57,704 nucleotides of DNA from DRGT01 sp035685445 (lineage in GTDB: Archaea; Thermoproteota; Nitrososphaeria; Nitrososphaerales; Nitrosopumilaceae): assembly GCA_035685445.1 (NCBI GenBank), contig DASSAK010000060.1:1-57704 (forward strand), in the 5' to 3' direction. The notes below the pieces were generated by a model. It made no database searches and was not told where the DNA came from. It saw only the letters and a program-made list of their open reading frames with translations. A program made the translations under genes and the position numbers. This document shows positions 18,213 through 25,934 of the stretch, one piece after another (position 1 is the first letter of the stretch; each line of letters begins with the position of its first letter).

Positions 18213-19034
18213 CTAAAGCTTTGCACCACACTGTTCGCAAAATTTCGAGCCTGCTTTATTACTATAGTTACAACTAGAGCAATTTCCTGACTGTGAAACA
18301 TTAATTGCACTTGAACTTCCAAGTAGTATCACTTCACCAATTTTTCGTATATTGCTCCACGGAACTGTGACGTCGCTTCCTTCATTATTTGTTATAACTA
18401 ATACTACATTTTGGGATGAATCTATACCTACTTGCTTTGCAGTTCCAATTCGTTTTGCATTCTCATCAATAACAATCATTCCAGAAATAGAGCTGAACGT
18501 TGAGTCCATTGGTTGTGTTTGAAACTCTGGAACTGATGGTTCGGAAACACTTGCCGGCTCATCAAATGTTGGCATTGTAAGTGGGGGCTCTTCAGTTGAT
18601 GGTTGTGGTACTGACTGCTCAGCTGGCGGAGTATAACTTGTTTCAGCTGGTGGAGTAAAAGAGGCACCGTAATCTGGAGTTGATGGTCTTGCTGCACCAA
18701 CATCTCTTTGCACATCAGGTTTTTGAAATTCTCTATATTCAGCTAACGTTGAACCACATGTATTACAAATGTATTGACCTTTTTCAACTAGAGTTAAATT
18801 CTCTGCAACTTCTTCGTTTGGATTGTCATATTCAACCTTTGGACTCCCTTCGTAATCTTTTTCACATGTATTGCAAAAGTATTTAGAAATTTTATCAGAA
18901 TCAAGTCGTCCAACCGGAGCTAGAAATAGATCAGGACCACCCAAATTACCTTTTTGCTGTTGTTCATCTGTAACGTTAGCCATAATGTATCCACCAGACC
19001 CTCTTAATTTTTTTAATCTCATCTCTGAGCTCAT
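18213..19034 (-). CDS. zinc-ribbon protein with a PRC-barrel-like domain
   Basis: 273 residues. Two CxxC pairs occur at about 53-56 (FCNTCEKDYEG) and 90-93 (ICNTCGSTL), forming one zinc site. A Pro/Ser/Thr-rich linker (about 105-180) follows, then a beta domain (GMIVIDENAKRIGTAKQVGI ... VPWSNIRKIGE) like a PRC barrel, and a C-terminal double-CxxC zinc ribbon (CSSCNYSNKAGSKFCEQCG). ATG 19034 has a TATA box 26 nt upstream; ATG 18983 is an alternative start. Similar C-terminal ribbons end the next two zinc-ribbon proteins. Function unknown; binding to RNA, ribosomes or protein partners is possible. Confidence 0.78.
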   Translation of the reverse strand: MSSEMRLKKLRGSGGYIMANVTDEQQQKGNLGGPDLFLAPVGRLDSDKISKYFCNTCEKDYEGSPKVEYDNPNEEVAENLTLVEKGQYICNTCGSTLAEYREFQKPDVQRDVGAARPSTPDYGASFTPPAETSYTPPAEQSVPQPSTEEPPLTMPTFDEPASVSEPSVPEFQTQPMDSTFSSISGMIVIDENAKRIGTAKQVGIDSSQNVVLVITNNEGSDVTVPWSNIRKIGEVILLGSSSAINVSQSGNCSSCNYSNKAGSKFCEQCGAKL

Positions 19035-19057
19035 TACACAGATTCAACAAAATGGTC

Positions 19058-19063
19058 ATTTAA
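19058..19063 (-). promoter_or_regulatory. TATA-like box of the zinc-ribbon/PRC protein gene
   Basis: On the minus strand TTAAAT (context ACTTAAATG) is centred 26 nt before ATG 19034, favouring that ATG as a leaderless start over the inner ATG at 18983. Confidence 0.5.
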
Positions 19064-19179
19064 GTATATGTCAGTTCAGTTGTACGGTTATCAAATTTTA
19101 GAATGAAAAACCACCAACAAAATTTGGATAAAATTTTGGCTAACATTTTTAGGGGCGTTTAGATGAATATCGCATAGAA

Positions 19180-19512
19180 ATGGGAATAACTAAAATTTCA
19201 GACACAAAATCATGGGAAATTGATGTAATGAATTCAGACATTCCTGTATTTGTTGACTTTTGGGCAGAATGGTGTGGCCCTTGTAGAATGGTAAGTCCCG
19301 TTGTTGAAGAGCTTGCAAATGATTATGATGGCAAAGTAAAATTTGTCAAAGTAAATGTTGATGAAGCCAATGAATTGGCATCAAAGTACAATGTTTTTAG
19401 CATTCCAACATTGGCAATTTTCAACAAAGGTCAGTTAGTCACTCAGCAAGTTGGCGCCGCATCAAAAGAGTCATACAAAAATATGATTGATAAAACCCTT
19501 CAAGCTGCATAA
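19180..19512 (+). CDS. trxA: thioredoxin
   Basis: 110 residues, complete thioredoxin fold. The active site WCGPC is at 31-35 in VDFWAEWCGPCRMVSPVVEEL, and the cis-proline is in FSIPTLAIF. It reduces cytoplasmic disulfides with electrons from a thioredoxin reductase not seen in this window. A TTTTTAG box lies about 26 nt before the ATG. It stands alone on this strand between two genes for zinc-ribbon proteins; whether it services their cysteines is open. Confidence 0.95.
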   Translation: MGITKISDTKSWEIDVMNSDIPVFVDFWAEWCGPCRMVSPVVEELANDYDGKVKFVKVNVDEANELASKYNVFSIPTLAIFNKGQLVTQQVGAASKESYKNMIDKTLQAA

Positions 19513-19576
19513 TTGCACTTGTGTTTTTTCATTTTTTTAATCTAAAGTATTAATATTGCAATAGTCAAACCAGCTC

Positions 19577-20119
19577 ATGTCTGTTGGAGAAGTTGATACA
19601 TTAAATCTTCTGACCGAAAAACTAGACAATTTATTTAATGAATCTCAAAGTTATTATGAATCATTTCTAGATGCAAATAATTTATACAAAAAAGGAAAAT
19701 TAACTGAAAAAGAATTTTTTGAAAAGTTAGGAGATTATGTTGTTGCATATTCTGCATTAGAGTTTCTTTCAATCAAAGTAATTTTAGAAATGAAAAAAGC
19801 TTTGGATAAACTTGCAGATGGGAAACCAATTGGTGGTACACAATCTCCTGGATTAATGCCTGGAATGGGTTCTCCAGGAATGACAGGAGGTGGAATGGGA
19901 ATGCAACCTCCTCCACGAGCAGGAACTGCACAAAACCCCGTAGGAGGACCTCCATCTGTTGTCTCTGCTAGAGAAGGATTTGGCGAACCAGGAACTTTGC
20001 CAACTTCAGAACAAGCTATGGGTTCAACATCAACTAGCTCAGGACCGTCTTGTTCCTCTTGTGGTGCAGCTTTGCGTCCAAACGCAAAGTTTTGCACAAA
20101 ATGTGGCACAAAAGTTTAG
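19577..20119 (+). CDS. zinc-ribbon protein with a helical N-terminal domain
   Basis: 180 residues. The first 90 are helical and charged, probably coiled coil (TLNLLTEKLDNLFNESQSYY...). A Gly/Pro/Met-rich linker follows (about 95-155, with PGMGSPGMTGGGMGM), and the C-terminus is a double-CxxC zinc ribbon, CSSCGAALRPNAKFCTKCG. The ribbon nearly matches those of the two neighbouring zinc-ribbon proteins, suggesting a shared recruitment or docking module. No enzyme motif is visible. It follows the thioredoxin gene by 64 nt on the same strand. Confidence 0.75.
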   Translation: MSVGEVDTLNLLTEKLDNLFNESQSYYESFLDANNLYKKGKLTEKEFFEKLGDYVVAYSALEFLSIKVILEMKKALDKLADGKPIGGTQSPGLMPGMGSPGMTGGGMGMQPPPRAGTAQNPVGGPPSVVSAREGFGEPGTLPTSEQAMGSTSTSSGPSCSSCGAALRPNAKFCTKCGTKV

Positions 20120-20142
20120 AGTTTTTTATTTTAAAATTATTA

Positions 20143-20505
20143 CTAGTCTTGTGTAGAACCACAATCTGTACAGAATCGTGCACTAATTGATATTTTAGAT
20201 CCACATTCAGAACAAAATTTTACATCAGAATTGGTTTCAACTTCTTGATTTCCGTACACTCCAGATTCTCTGACAGCACCAGTTGGAACATATTTATCAT
20301 CATCAATAATTTGCACTGGTTCAAAGTCCTTTTCTTCAACATATGTGTACAATCTTGGGATTGTTTTTTCTTTGTCTTGAGGATCTGGTACCATCTCTCC
20401 TAACCAAAATGAATATCTCATCAATGTTAATTCAGGAGTGGAAAATGCAAGTGTATGACTTGACATATAATCCTCTGCTGCTTGTTTTCCATTGAAAACT
20501 TTCAT
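20143..20505 (-). CDS. small protein with C-terminal zinc ribbon
   Basis: 120 residues. The first 85 form a compact globular region with no motif I recognise (MKVFNGKQAAEDYMSSHT..., FWLGEMVPDPQDKEK...). The C-terminus carries a double-CxxC ribbon FCSECGSKISISARFCTDCG. It converges on the previous zinc-ribbon gene, 23 nt between stops, and its start is close to tRNA-Ala on the same strand. It is the third protein in 2.3 kb with this kind of terminal ribbon. Function unknown. Confidence 0.72.
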   Translation of the reverse strand: MKVFNGKQAAEDYMSSHTLAFSTPELTLMRYSFWLGEMVPDPQDKEKTIPRLYTYVEEKDFEPVQIIDDDKYVPTGAVRESGVYGNQEVETNSDVKFCSECGSKISISARFCTDCGSTQD

Positions 20506-20548
20506 GTTTCATTTAATATTGAAATTATGTATAATAGTTTCTAGGTGG

Positions 20549-20620
20549 TGGACCGGGAGGGAATTGAACCCTCGACATCTGCGTTGCGAACGCAGCATTA
20601 TACCACTAAACCACCGGCCC
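20549..20620 (-). tRNA. tRNA-Ala (anticodon CGC), CCA encoded
   Basis: On the minus strand the acceptor stem GGGCCGG/CCGGTCC contains a G3-U70 wobble, the alanine identity element. The anticodon stem CTGCG/CGCAG encloses TTCGCAA with CGC (plus-strand 20586-20588). The T arm is GAGGG-TTCAATT-CCCTC. The discriminator A is followed by CCA in the genome (20548-20546), unlike the other three tRNAs here. No intron. Confidence 0.95.
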
Positions 20621-20695
20621 TTATCTAATCACAAATTGGTCTGCTTTTATTCATTTTCTCAACGCATAATAAACTGCAAAATACAAAAAATTTAG

Positions 20696-22084
20696 ATGAC
20701 ATACGATACAGTGATCACTAATTCTCATTTAGTTTTACCTCGTGGCATTGTTGACAAAAATATCGTTATTGATGAAGGAAAAATTGTCTCAATTACTAAT
20801 GATATTCCCTCATGTGATCACAAAATAAATGGAAATGGCCTAGTTTCCATACCTGGTTCAATTGACACGCACATCCATTATGGCGTCTACTCCCCAATCG
20901 ATAAAGCAGCTATATCTGAATCACATGCAGCAGCAATTGGTGGTATTACAACAATGATGCGAATGTTAAGATTGGGCGATTCATACAAATCATCATTAAA
21001 ATCTCAGCTTGATGCAAGCTCAAAATCACATTATGTGGATTATACAATACATGCATCAATTTTTAATAAACAGCAAATCAATGAAATGAAATTTTGTGTT
21101 GAAAATGGAATCACATCTTTCAAATTATACATGAATCTTGGTGGTGATGTAGGTCATGTCTTTATGGACATGAAACCTGAATCAAATTTTTTACATGAAG
21201 CAAAAGTAAATGTGACTCTGGAAATTGTTGAAAATGTAGTAAAAAATGCAGCTGCATTAGGTTGTCCAGTATTAGTTCACGCCGAAGACTATGAATCATG
21301 TGCATGTGGAATTAAAACTGCCAAAGAAAAAAAAATAGATGGACTTGATGCTTGGTCAGAAAGTCGATCACCAGAATCTGAAGTTAAAGCCATTAGAAAT
21401 GTTTCAAAATTTGCTAGAGATTATAGTTGTACATTATACTTTGTTCACATTGGATCTTCAATAGCACTAGATCAAATTAAAAAAGAAAAGGCCAATGGAA
21501 CAAAAATCTATGTAGAAACATGTCCTCATTATCTTACACTTTCATATGAAAAACAAAGTGGTTACCTGGCTAAAGTAATGCCTCCCATTAGAACTTCAAA
21601 TGATGTAAAAGCGGTTTGGAAAGCAATCGCTTCTAATGAAATTGATACAATTGGTACTGATCATGTTGCAAATCAACTCAAACTCAAATTGGGTGGAAAT
21701 GATGTATGGGATGCCTTGGCTGGTTTTCCAGGAATTGGAACAGAATTACCATTGATGTTAAGTGAGGGGGTAAACAAAGACAGAATTTCTATTGAACATT
21801 TAGTAAATCTAACGAGCACAAATGCGGCCAAAATTTTTGGCATGTTTCCTCAAAAAGGCATACTTCAGAAAGGTTCTGATGCAGATATTTCTCTCATCGA
21901 TTTAAAAAAAGAAAAAAAAGTTTCTAATGAATTGTTTGGTGCATTTTCAGATTATACTGTTTATGAGGGAATGAATCTCAAGGGATGGCCTATCAAAACC
22001 ATAGTCCGTGGCGAATTAATTGCAGATGATTTTGAAGTTGTTGGAAAACCTGGTTTTGGTAAGTTTGTTAAGAGAAAAATTTAA
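20696..22084 (+). CDS. dihydroorotase/dihydropyrimidinase-family amidohydrolase
   Basis: 462 residues, metal-dependent TIM-barrel amidohydrolase. Metal ligands are recognisable: HxH in DTHIHYG (about 60-66), the carbamylated lysine in FKLYMNLGG (about 143), His in LVHAEDYES, His in ETCPHYLTLS, and the catalytic Asp in IGTDHVAN. A dihydroorotase role in pyrimidine synthesis is the likeliest. The active-site surround (HYGVYSPID rather than the usual HFREPG) is closer to dihydropyrimidinases and allantoinases, so the substrate is uncertain. No other pyrimidine gene is adjacent. The stop overlaps the convergent rpiA stop by 4 nt. Confidence 0.82.
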   Translation: MTYDTVITNSHLVLPRGIVDKNIVIDEGKIVSITNDIPSCDHKINGNGLVSIPGSIDTHIHYGVYSPIDKAAISESHAAAIGGITTMMRMLRLGDSYKSSLKSQLDASSKSHYVDYTIHASIFNKQQINEMKFCVENGITSFKLYMNLGGDVGHVFMDMKPESNFLHEAKVNVTLEIVENVVKNAAALGCPVLVHAEDYESCACGIKTAKEKKIDGLDAWSESRSPESEVKAIRNVSKFARDYSCTLYFVHIGSSIALDQIKKEKANGTKIYVETCPHYLTLSYEKQSGYLAKVMPPIRTSNDVKAVWKAIASNEIDTIGTDHVANQLKLKLGGNDVWDALAGFPGIGTELPLMLSEGVNKDRISIEHLVNLTSTNAAKIFGMFPQKGILQKGSDADISLIDLKKEKKVSNELFGAFSDYTVYEGMNLKGWPIKTIVRGELIADDFEVVGKPGFGKFVKRKI

Positions 22085-22758
22085 GAAATTATTTCAAACT
22101 TTCCATTTGGCTTTGCTTTATAAATCACATCAGGCTTTCTTGTAAAAATTCCAACTTCCATTACTCCTGCAATCTGAATAATTTTTTGTGCAAGAATTTT
22201 TGGTTTTTTAATTACGCCAAAATTACAATCTAAAATAATATTTCCATTTTCAGTAATGAATGGATAACCTCTTTCTAAAGTTCTTATTTTTGGCTTTCCA
22301 TTTAATTTCTTAATTGATTTTGTAACACTGCTTCTAGCTAAAGGATGCACTTCAACTGGAACTGAACGATTAAAATGTTTTACAAATTTTGTTTTGTCTG
22401 CCATAATGATTACTTTTTTTGCAGCATTAATCAAAATATTTTCTCGAAGTAAAGCTCCTCCACCACCTTTGATCAAATTTTTTTCTTCATCAATTTGATC
22501 TGCACCATCAAAAACTACATCAATATGATCAACTTGATCTGCTTGAATTAATGGAATTCCTCCTTGCTCTGCAATTAATTTAATTTGAAGTGAAGTAGGA
22601 ACTCCTTTAATTTTGATTTTTTTTGTTTTTATAAATGCCGAAAGAGACTTTACAAATGATGTTGCCGCCCTTCCGCTCCCAAGACCTATTACATAACCAT
22701 CTTTAACAAATCTTAATGCATCTGTTGATAATGCCGAAATGGCATCATCAAAAGACAT
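22081..22758 (-). CDS. rpiA: ribose-5-phosphate isomerase A
   Basis: 225 residues; interconverts ribose 5-phosphate and ribulose 5-phosphate. Diagnostic segments: GLGSGRAATSFVKSL (about 25-39, phosphate loop), FDGADQID (about 89-96), KGGGGALLRENI (about 102-113, with the catalytic glutamate), and VPVEVHPLA. The length is normal for the A-type enzyme. The ATG shares a nucleotide with the stop region of the upstream coiled-coil gene, so it is translationally coupled to it at the end of the Lsm-L37e string. Confidence 0.94.
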   Translation of the reverse strand: MSFDDAISALSTDALRFVKDGYVIGLGSGRAATSFVKSLSAFIKTKKIKIKGVPTSLQIKLIAEQGGIPLIQADQVDHIDVVFDGADQIDEEKNLIKGGGGALLRENILINAAKKVIIMADKTKFVKHFNRSVPVEVHPLARSSVTKSIKKLNGKPKIRTLERGYPFITENGNIILDCNFGVIKKPKILAQKIIQIAGVMEVGIFTRKPDVIYKAKPNGKFEIIS

Positions 22759-23693
22759 TACTCCACCTCTGCTTGTTCTAATCTGGAGAGAGTTTTCATA
22801 ATCTCTCCCTTGATTTTGTCTAGATCATCTTCGTCTTCATCAATCTTATCTTCATCAGAAACTTTTGTTGCTTGAGGTTTTTCTTGTTTGATTTGTGTTA
22901 CATTTTCTTGTGTGATAGGTACGTTTGTTTGAATTTCTTGTTTTTGAGTTTCAGGGGTTGCTTCTGGCTTTAGTGCATTTTGTGTATCTTCAACTTTTTC
23001 AGAAGGTTTTTCTTGCTGTTTTATATCTGCAATCTCATTTTTTGGTTGTAGTTTTTGTTCAATTAATGGATAATCACGATGTCTATTTGATAATTCAGTA
23101 AGCGTAGTTAATTCTACTGATCTTGGTAACTGTGTAATTGTTTGAATCTTGGGAATTATAATTTTTTCTTGGGGCTTCTCTTCAATTTTTTCTTCAACTG
23201 GTTTTTCTTGTGGTTTTACTACTGGCTTTTCTTTTTTGGTTTCTTCTTTTTCTTTTACAACTTGGGTTTTTACTTCATGGGATTGAGAATTAGCTATCGT
23301 AATTTTTGATGAGAGTTCATATAATCTCTTATCTAGCTGCGATAATTTTTGATCCATTAATGTAATTAGGCCTTCGCCAACTGGACCAAGATCCGGATGT
23401 TTGCTAGCCATATCTAATTTTTCTATCTTGGCAAGGATGATGCCTAATTGATGTTGATATCTTAACAATAATTTATCTCGTTGAATCTTATTTAGGCCAG
23501 CGTCATTTTGATAAAGTCTAGTAATTGTCTTGGTGAGGATTTCTTTTTCTAAACGAAGAGAATTAATTTGATTTTTAATTTGAGAATTTGCACCAATAGT
23601 TTTTGCCTCAATCTTGTTTTTAGGAAATTTTTTTACAGCTGCTGCTGTACAGGCACCTGCAATAGAGCTTAAGAAAAGAGCAATTTCTTGCAT
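22758..23693 (-). CDS. coiled-coil protein with Pro/Glu/Lys-rich tail, unknown function
   Basis: 311 residues. A short hydrophobic N-terminus (IALFLSSIAGACTAAAV) may anchor it to the membrane. A coiled coil follows (about 35-140), then a long low-complexity region of Lys, Glu, Pro and Gln (about 150-290) with repeated EKPQ/EKPVEEK-type units, and an acidic end DEDKIDEDEDDLDKI before a last helix. No enzymatic motif. It starts one nucleotide after the L37e stop and overlaps rpiA, so it is in the operon. The composition suggests a scaffold, possibly linked to RNA or ribosome proteins; that is a guess. Confidence 0.65.
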   Translation of the reverse strand: MQEIALFLSSIAGACTAAAVKKFPKNKIEAKTIGANSQIKNQINSLRLEKEILTKTITRLYQNDAGLNKIQRDKLLLRYQHQLGIILAKIEKLDMASKHPDLGPVGEGLITLMDQKLSQLDKRLYELSSKITIANSQSHEVKTQVVKEKEETKKEKPVVKPQEKPVEEKIEEKPQEKIIIPKIQTITQLPRSVELTTLTELSNRHRDYPLIEQKLQPKNEIADIKQQEKPSEKVEDTQNALKPEATPETQKQEIQTNVPITQENVTQIKQEKPQATKVSDEDKIDEDEDDLDKIKGEIMKTLSRLEQAEVE

Positions 23694-23861
23694 CTATGTA
23701 TACCATTTGATCCACGAGTACTTTCTAATCTTGGCCTCTGGGAAGCCACAACTTGCACATCGGTGGTGACGTTTATGAAAAGAATTCTTTCCACATCGAC
23801 GACATCGTATGTGGACCTTTTTCTTTGTAAAACCACCCATTGAAGTTGTTCCTTTCACCAT
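23694..23861 (-). CDS. rpl37e: 50S ribosomal protein L37e
   Basis: 55 residues, short enough to be missed by length-limited gene calling. The frame from ATG 23861 to TAG 23694 reads MVKGTTSMGGFTKKKVHIRC at the start, then the zinc-binding pairs CRRCGKNSF and CASCGFP, and ends AKIRKYSWIKWYT, matching the L37e family closely. It lies 11 nt after the Lsm gene, the usual archaeal Lsm-L37e order, and the next gene begins right at its stop. Confidence 0.95.
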   Translation of the reverse strand: MVKGTTSMGGFTKKKVHIRCRRCGKNSFHKRHHRCASCGFPEAKIRKYSWIKWYT

Positions 23862-23872
23862 GATTCAATCAC

Positions 23873-24106
23873 TCACGTAGATGGAGGTGGAGAAATCATG
23901 ACCACGTTGTCTCCTCTTACAACAATGGTTCCTAGGCTTTTTGACTCGCCCTCAGAAGGGATCTCTTCTGACTGGTCGAGTAGCAGATTCATGTGCTGGT
24001 CAAAACCAAGCAAACTTCCTCGTATTGTCTTGCCGCCTTTGAGCTTTATCAAGACTATCTTGTTAATACTCTCATCAAGTACTTTTACTGCCATATCAAC
24101 GGACAT
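23873..24106 (-). CDS. Sm-like (Lsm) RNA-binding protein
   Basis: 77 residues with both Sm motifs: Sm1 in VLIKLKGGKTIRGSLLGFDQHMNLLLD (about 19-44, family block) and Sm2 in LGTIVVRGDNVVMIS (about 58-72). Archaeal Lsm proteins form heptameric rings that bind U-rich RNA. First gene of the Lsm-L37e-coiled coil-rpiA string. Its ring would be a natural partner for the candidate small RNAs in this window, which end in U-runs; that link is inference. Confidence 0.94.
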   Translation of the reverse strand: MSVDMAVKVLDESINKIVLIKLKGGKTIRGSLLGFDQHMNLLLDQSEEIPSEGESKSLGTIVVRGDNVVMISPPPST

Positions 24107-24151
24107 TTACTTCACTTATTAGCGATCGTATTGGAGGATTATATTAAAATT

Positions 24152-24895
24152 TCATTGGTGTAACTTTGGATTTTTACCAGTAAGGCAAGTTTGACACTTT
24201 TTTTCTATGTTTTTTACGATTTCAGACAGCATTTTCATACCGTCTTTTTTTGATGCTTTTCTAGGATCTCCCCACACACCATTTTTTGTTGCTTTTGGAA
24301 AGGATTTTGTAGCAATTTTTTTTATTCTAGAAATTTCTTTCTGTTTCAATTTTTTTGTAACTAATCCCTTTTTTGCAAGGTTCATTTTTACCTTATTTGA
24401 TACCGCAAGCATTAGTGACGTTTCAACAAAACCAGCGTGATCAAAAGGTTCTTTCATAAAATTCCAGTAAGAAAAAACAAAAACATGAATTTTGCCCCTA
24501 GAAAGTTTTTTCACTATGCTGCTGAGGTTTTTGATAGCTTTTTGGTTAGTATAATGACCATTTAAAACAAAAATCGTTTTGATATTGTTATCCCCTAATG
24601 ATAAACAAATTTCTGAAAGAATTTTTTGTAATGTGGCGGGCTTTACACTTAGGTTGAAAAATGGTCCATGCTCAAATGATACACCATAAGAAATTGTAGG
24701 TAAAAGAAGAAAATTTCCCTTTTTTGCTACTCTAGTTGCAATCTCTGTAACCAAATCAGAATCGGTAGAAACAGGAAGATGAGGGCCGTGCTGTTCTATG
24801 GAACCTACAGGAATAATGGCCACCTGATTTTTCTTTTTGATTAATTTTCTGAGATTAGGATCTAACTGATCCTTTATCACTACCATTCGCTTCAC
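24152..24895 (-). CDS. creatininase-family amidohydrolase (ArfB-like deformylase?)
   Basis: 247 residues. The metal-binding motif IPVGSIEQHGPHLPVSTDSD (about 28-47) and the later FVLNGHYTNQKAIKNL are the creatininase signature. In archaea the family includes ArfB, which removes formyl from an early riboflavin/F420 precursor; F420 use here is supported by npdG, so that role is plausible. The start is GTG 24895, overlapping the purU stop as GTGA; ATG 24886 is the alternative. Coupling to a second formate-releasing enzyme is notable. Other substrates, such as mycofactocin-type or creatinine, are less likely. Confidence 0.75.
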   Translation of the reverse strand: MKRMVVIKDQLDPNLRKLIKKKNQVAIIPVGSIEQHGPHLPVSTDSDLVTEIATRVAKKGNFLLLPTISYGVSFEHGPFFNLSVKPATLQKILSEICLSLGDNNIKTIFVLNGHYTNQKAIKNLSSIVKKLSRGKIHVFVFSYWNFMKEPFDHAGFVETSLMLAVSNKVKMNLAKKGLVTKKLKQKEISRIKKIATKSFPKATKNGVWGDPRKASKKDGMKMLSEIVKNIEKKCQTCLTGKNPKLHQ

Positions 24896-25734
24896 TTGGA
24901 TCTTATGTGAACCTTTCTCCAGCGAACGTCTAATTTGTTTTCCAGATGCATTTTAACGGCTTTCAACAAAGTTTGTGCTTCAAGCCTCTGACCCTGTTTT
25001 TTTATCTTCTCTAATACATCATTAGGATCAACTTTGAACGAATCTTGGAAAATAATTGGGCCTTGATCCAAGTTTTCAGTTACATAATGCGCTGTAACAC
25101 CAATAATTTTTGTTCCTCTCTCATATGCTTGTGCATATGCAAGAGCTCCTGGAAAAGCAGGCAGTAATGAAGGATGAATATTGATTATTCTTTCTGGATA
25201 TCTCCAAACAAAATTTGGTGTTAAAATTCTCATGTATCTTGCAAGAACTATTAAATCAATGTCATATTTTTTACAAATTTTAATTAGCTTTTCTTCTGCT
25301 TTTTCTTGAATTTTTTCATCAACTAGAACAAATGGAATTTTTGCCTTTTTTGCCATTGACATTAGGGTTTTTTCAGTACCAACTATCACACTAATTTTTC
25401 CTTTGATGGAATTTTTTGCTTTTAGAATTGCATCAAGACAATGAGATTCTTTTGTAACAAATATTGCAATATTTTTTTGTGAACTTAGTTCGTGGTGAAT
25501 ACTTACATCCATTTTTTGTTTTTTTGCTAGTTTTTGTAACTCCTCATCAAATTTTTTTATATTAACACTTTGTGTGAAAGAAACTTCAAGATACATTCCA
25601 AAAAGCCCTTTCATTACATTTTGGTTTACTTTTTCAATGTTTGCACCTTTTTGGAAAACATAATTCGTAAAGGCAGCAACAATTCCCTCTCTGTCTTTTC
25701 CAACTACTGTAACACCAATGATTGTTTTTTTCAC
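24892..25734 (-). CDS. purU: formyltetrahydrofolate deformylase-like protein
   Basis: 280 residues. An N-terminal ACT domain (about 1-85; TVVGKDREGIVAAFTNYVFQ) joined to a formyltransferase domain (about 85-280) containing NIHPSLLPAFPGA and VTAHYVTENLDQGPIIFQD, with the family's Asn/His/Asp catalytic set. This order defines PurU, which hydrolyses formyl-tetrahydrofolate to formate for purine synthesis; the ACT domain senses glycine or methionine in bacteria. The start is GTG. The stop overlaps the creatininase-family start by 4 nt. An unusual PurN with an ACT domain is the alternative. Confidence 0.86.
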   Translation of the reverse strand: MKKTIIGVTVVGKDREGIVAAFTNYVFQKGANIEKVNQNVMKGLFGMYLEVSFTQSVNIKKFDEELQKLAKKQKMDVSIHHELSSQKNIAIFVTKESHCLDAILKAKNSIKGKISVIVGTEKTLMSMAKKAKIPFVLVDEKIQEKAEEKLIKICKKYDIDLIVLARYMRILTPNFVWRYPERIINIHPSLLPAFPGALAYAQAYERGTKIIGVTAHYVTENLDQGPIIFQDSFKVDPNDVLEKIKKQGQRLEAQTLLKAVKMHLENKLDVRWRKVHIRSK

Positions 25735-25799
25735 GACGGTGATTGATGATCATACCTTATTAATGCTTAAAACAATAAAACAAAATTTTTGAGTGTAAA

Positions 25800-25884
25800 T
25801 GCGGAAGGTGGGATTTGAACCCACGAACCCCTAAGAGACAGGGTCCTAAGCCCTGCGCCTTTGACCAGGCTTGGCAACTTCCGC
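25800..25884 (-). tRNA. tRNA-Leu (anticodon TAG)
   Basis: 85 nt with a long variable arm, typical of class II tRNA. Acceptor GCGGAAG/CTTCCGC. The anticodon stem GCAGGG/CCCTGT encloses the loop CTTAGGA with TAG (plus-strand 25846-25848). The T arm is GTGGG-TTCAAAT-CCCAC and the discriminator is A. No intron, no encoded CCA. Confidence 0.94.
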
Positions 25885-25896
25885 AACGCAACTGCC

Positions 25897-25903
25897 TTTA
25901 AAC
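25897..25903 (+). promoter_or_regulatory. TATA-like box of the phosphohexomutase gene
   Basis: CTTTAAA, centred about 35 nt before ATG 25935, predicts a start near 25926 and a leader of only a few bases. It lies in the 50 nt between this gene and the oppositely transcribed tRNA-Leu. Confidence 0.45.
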
Positions 25904-25934
25904 ACAAATTTATCTATTGTTGAGAGACAAAAGC

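Noticed and set aside
19120..19145. AT-rich inverted repeat CAAAATTT/AAATTTTG upstream of thioredoxin
   Set aside because: Only eight AT-dominated base pairs; expected by chance at this composition.
23130..23300. Pro/Glu/Lys-rich repeats in the coiled-coil gene as a DNA repeat
   Set aside because: The units are irregular at the DNA level and are explained by low-complexity protein sequence.
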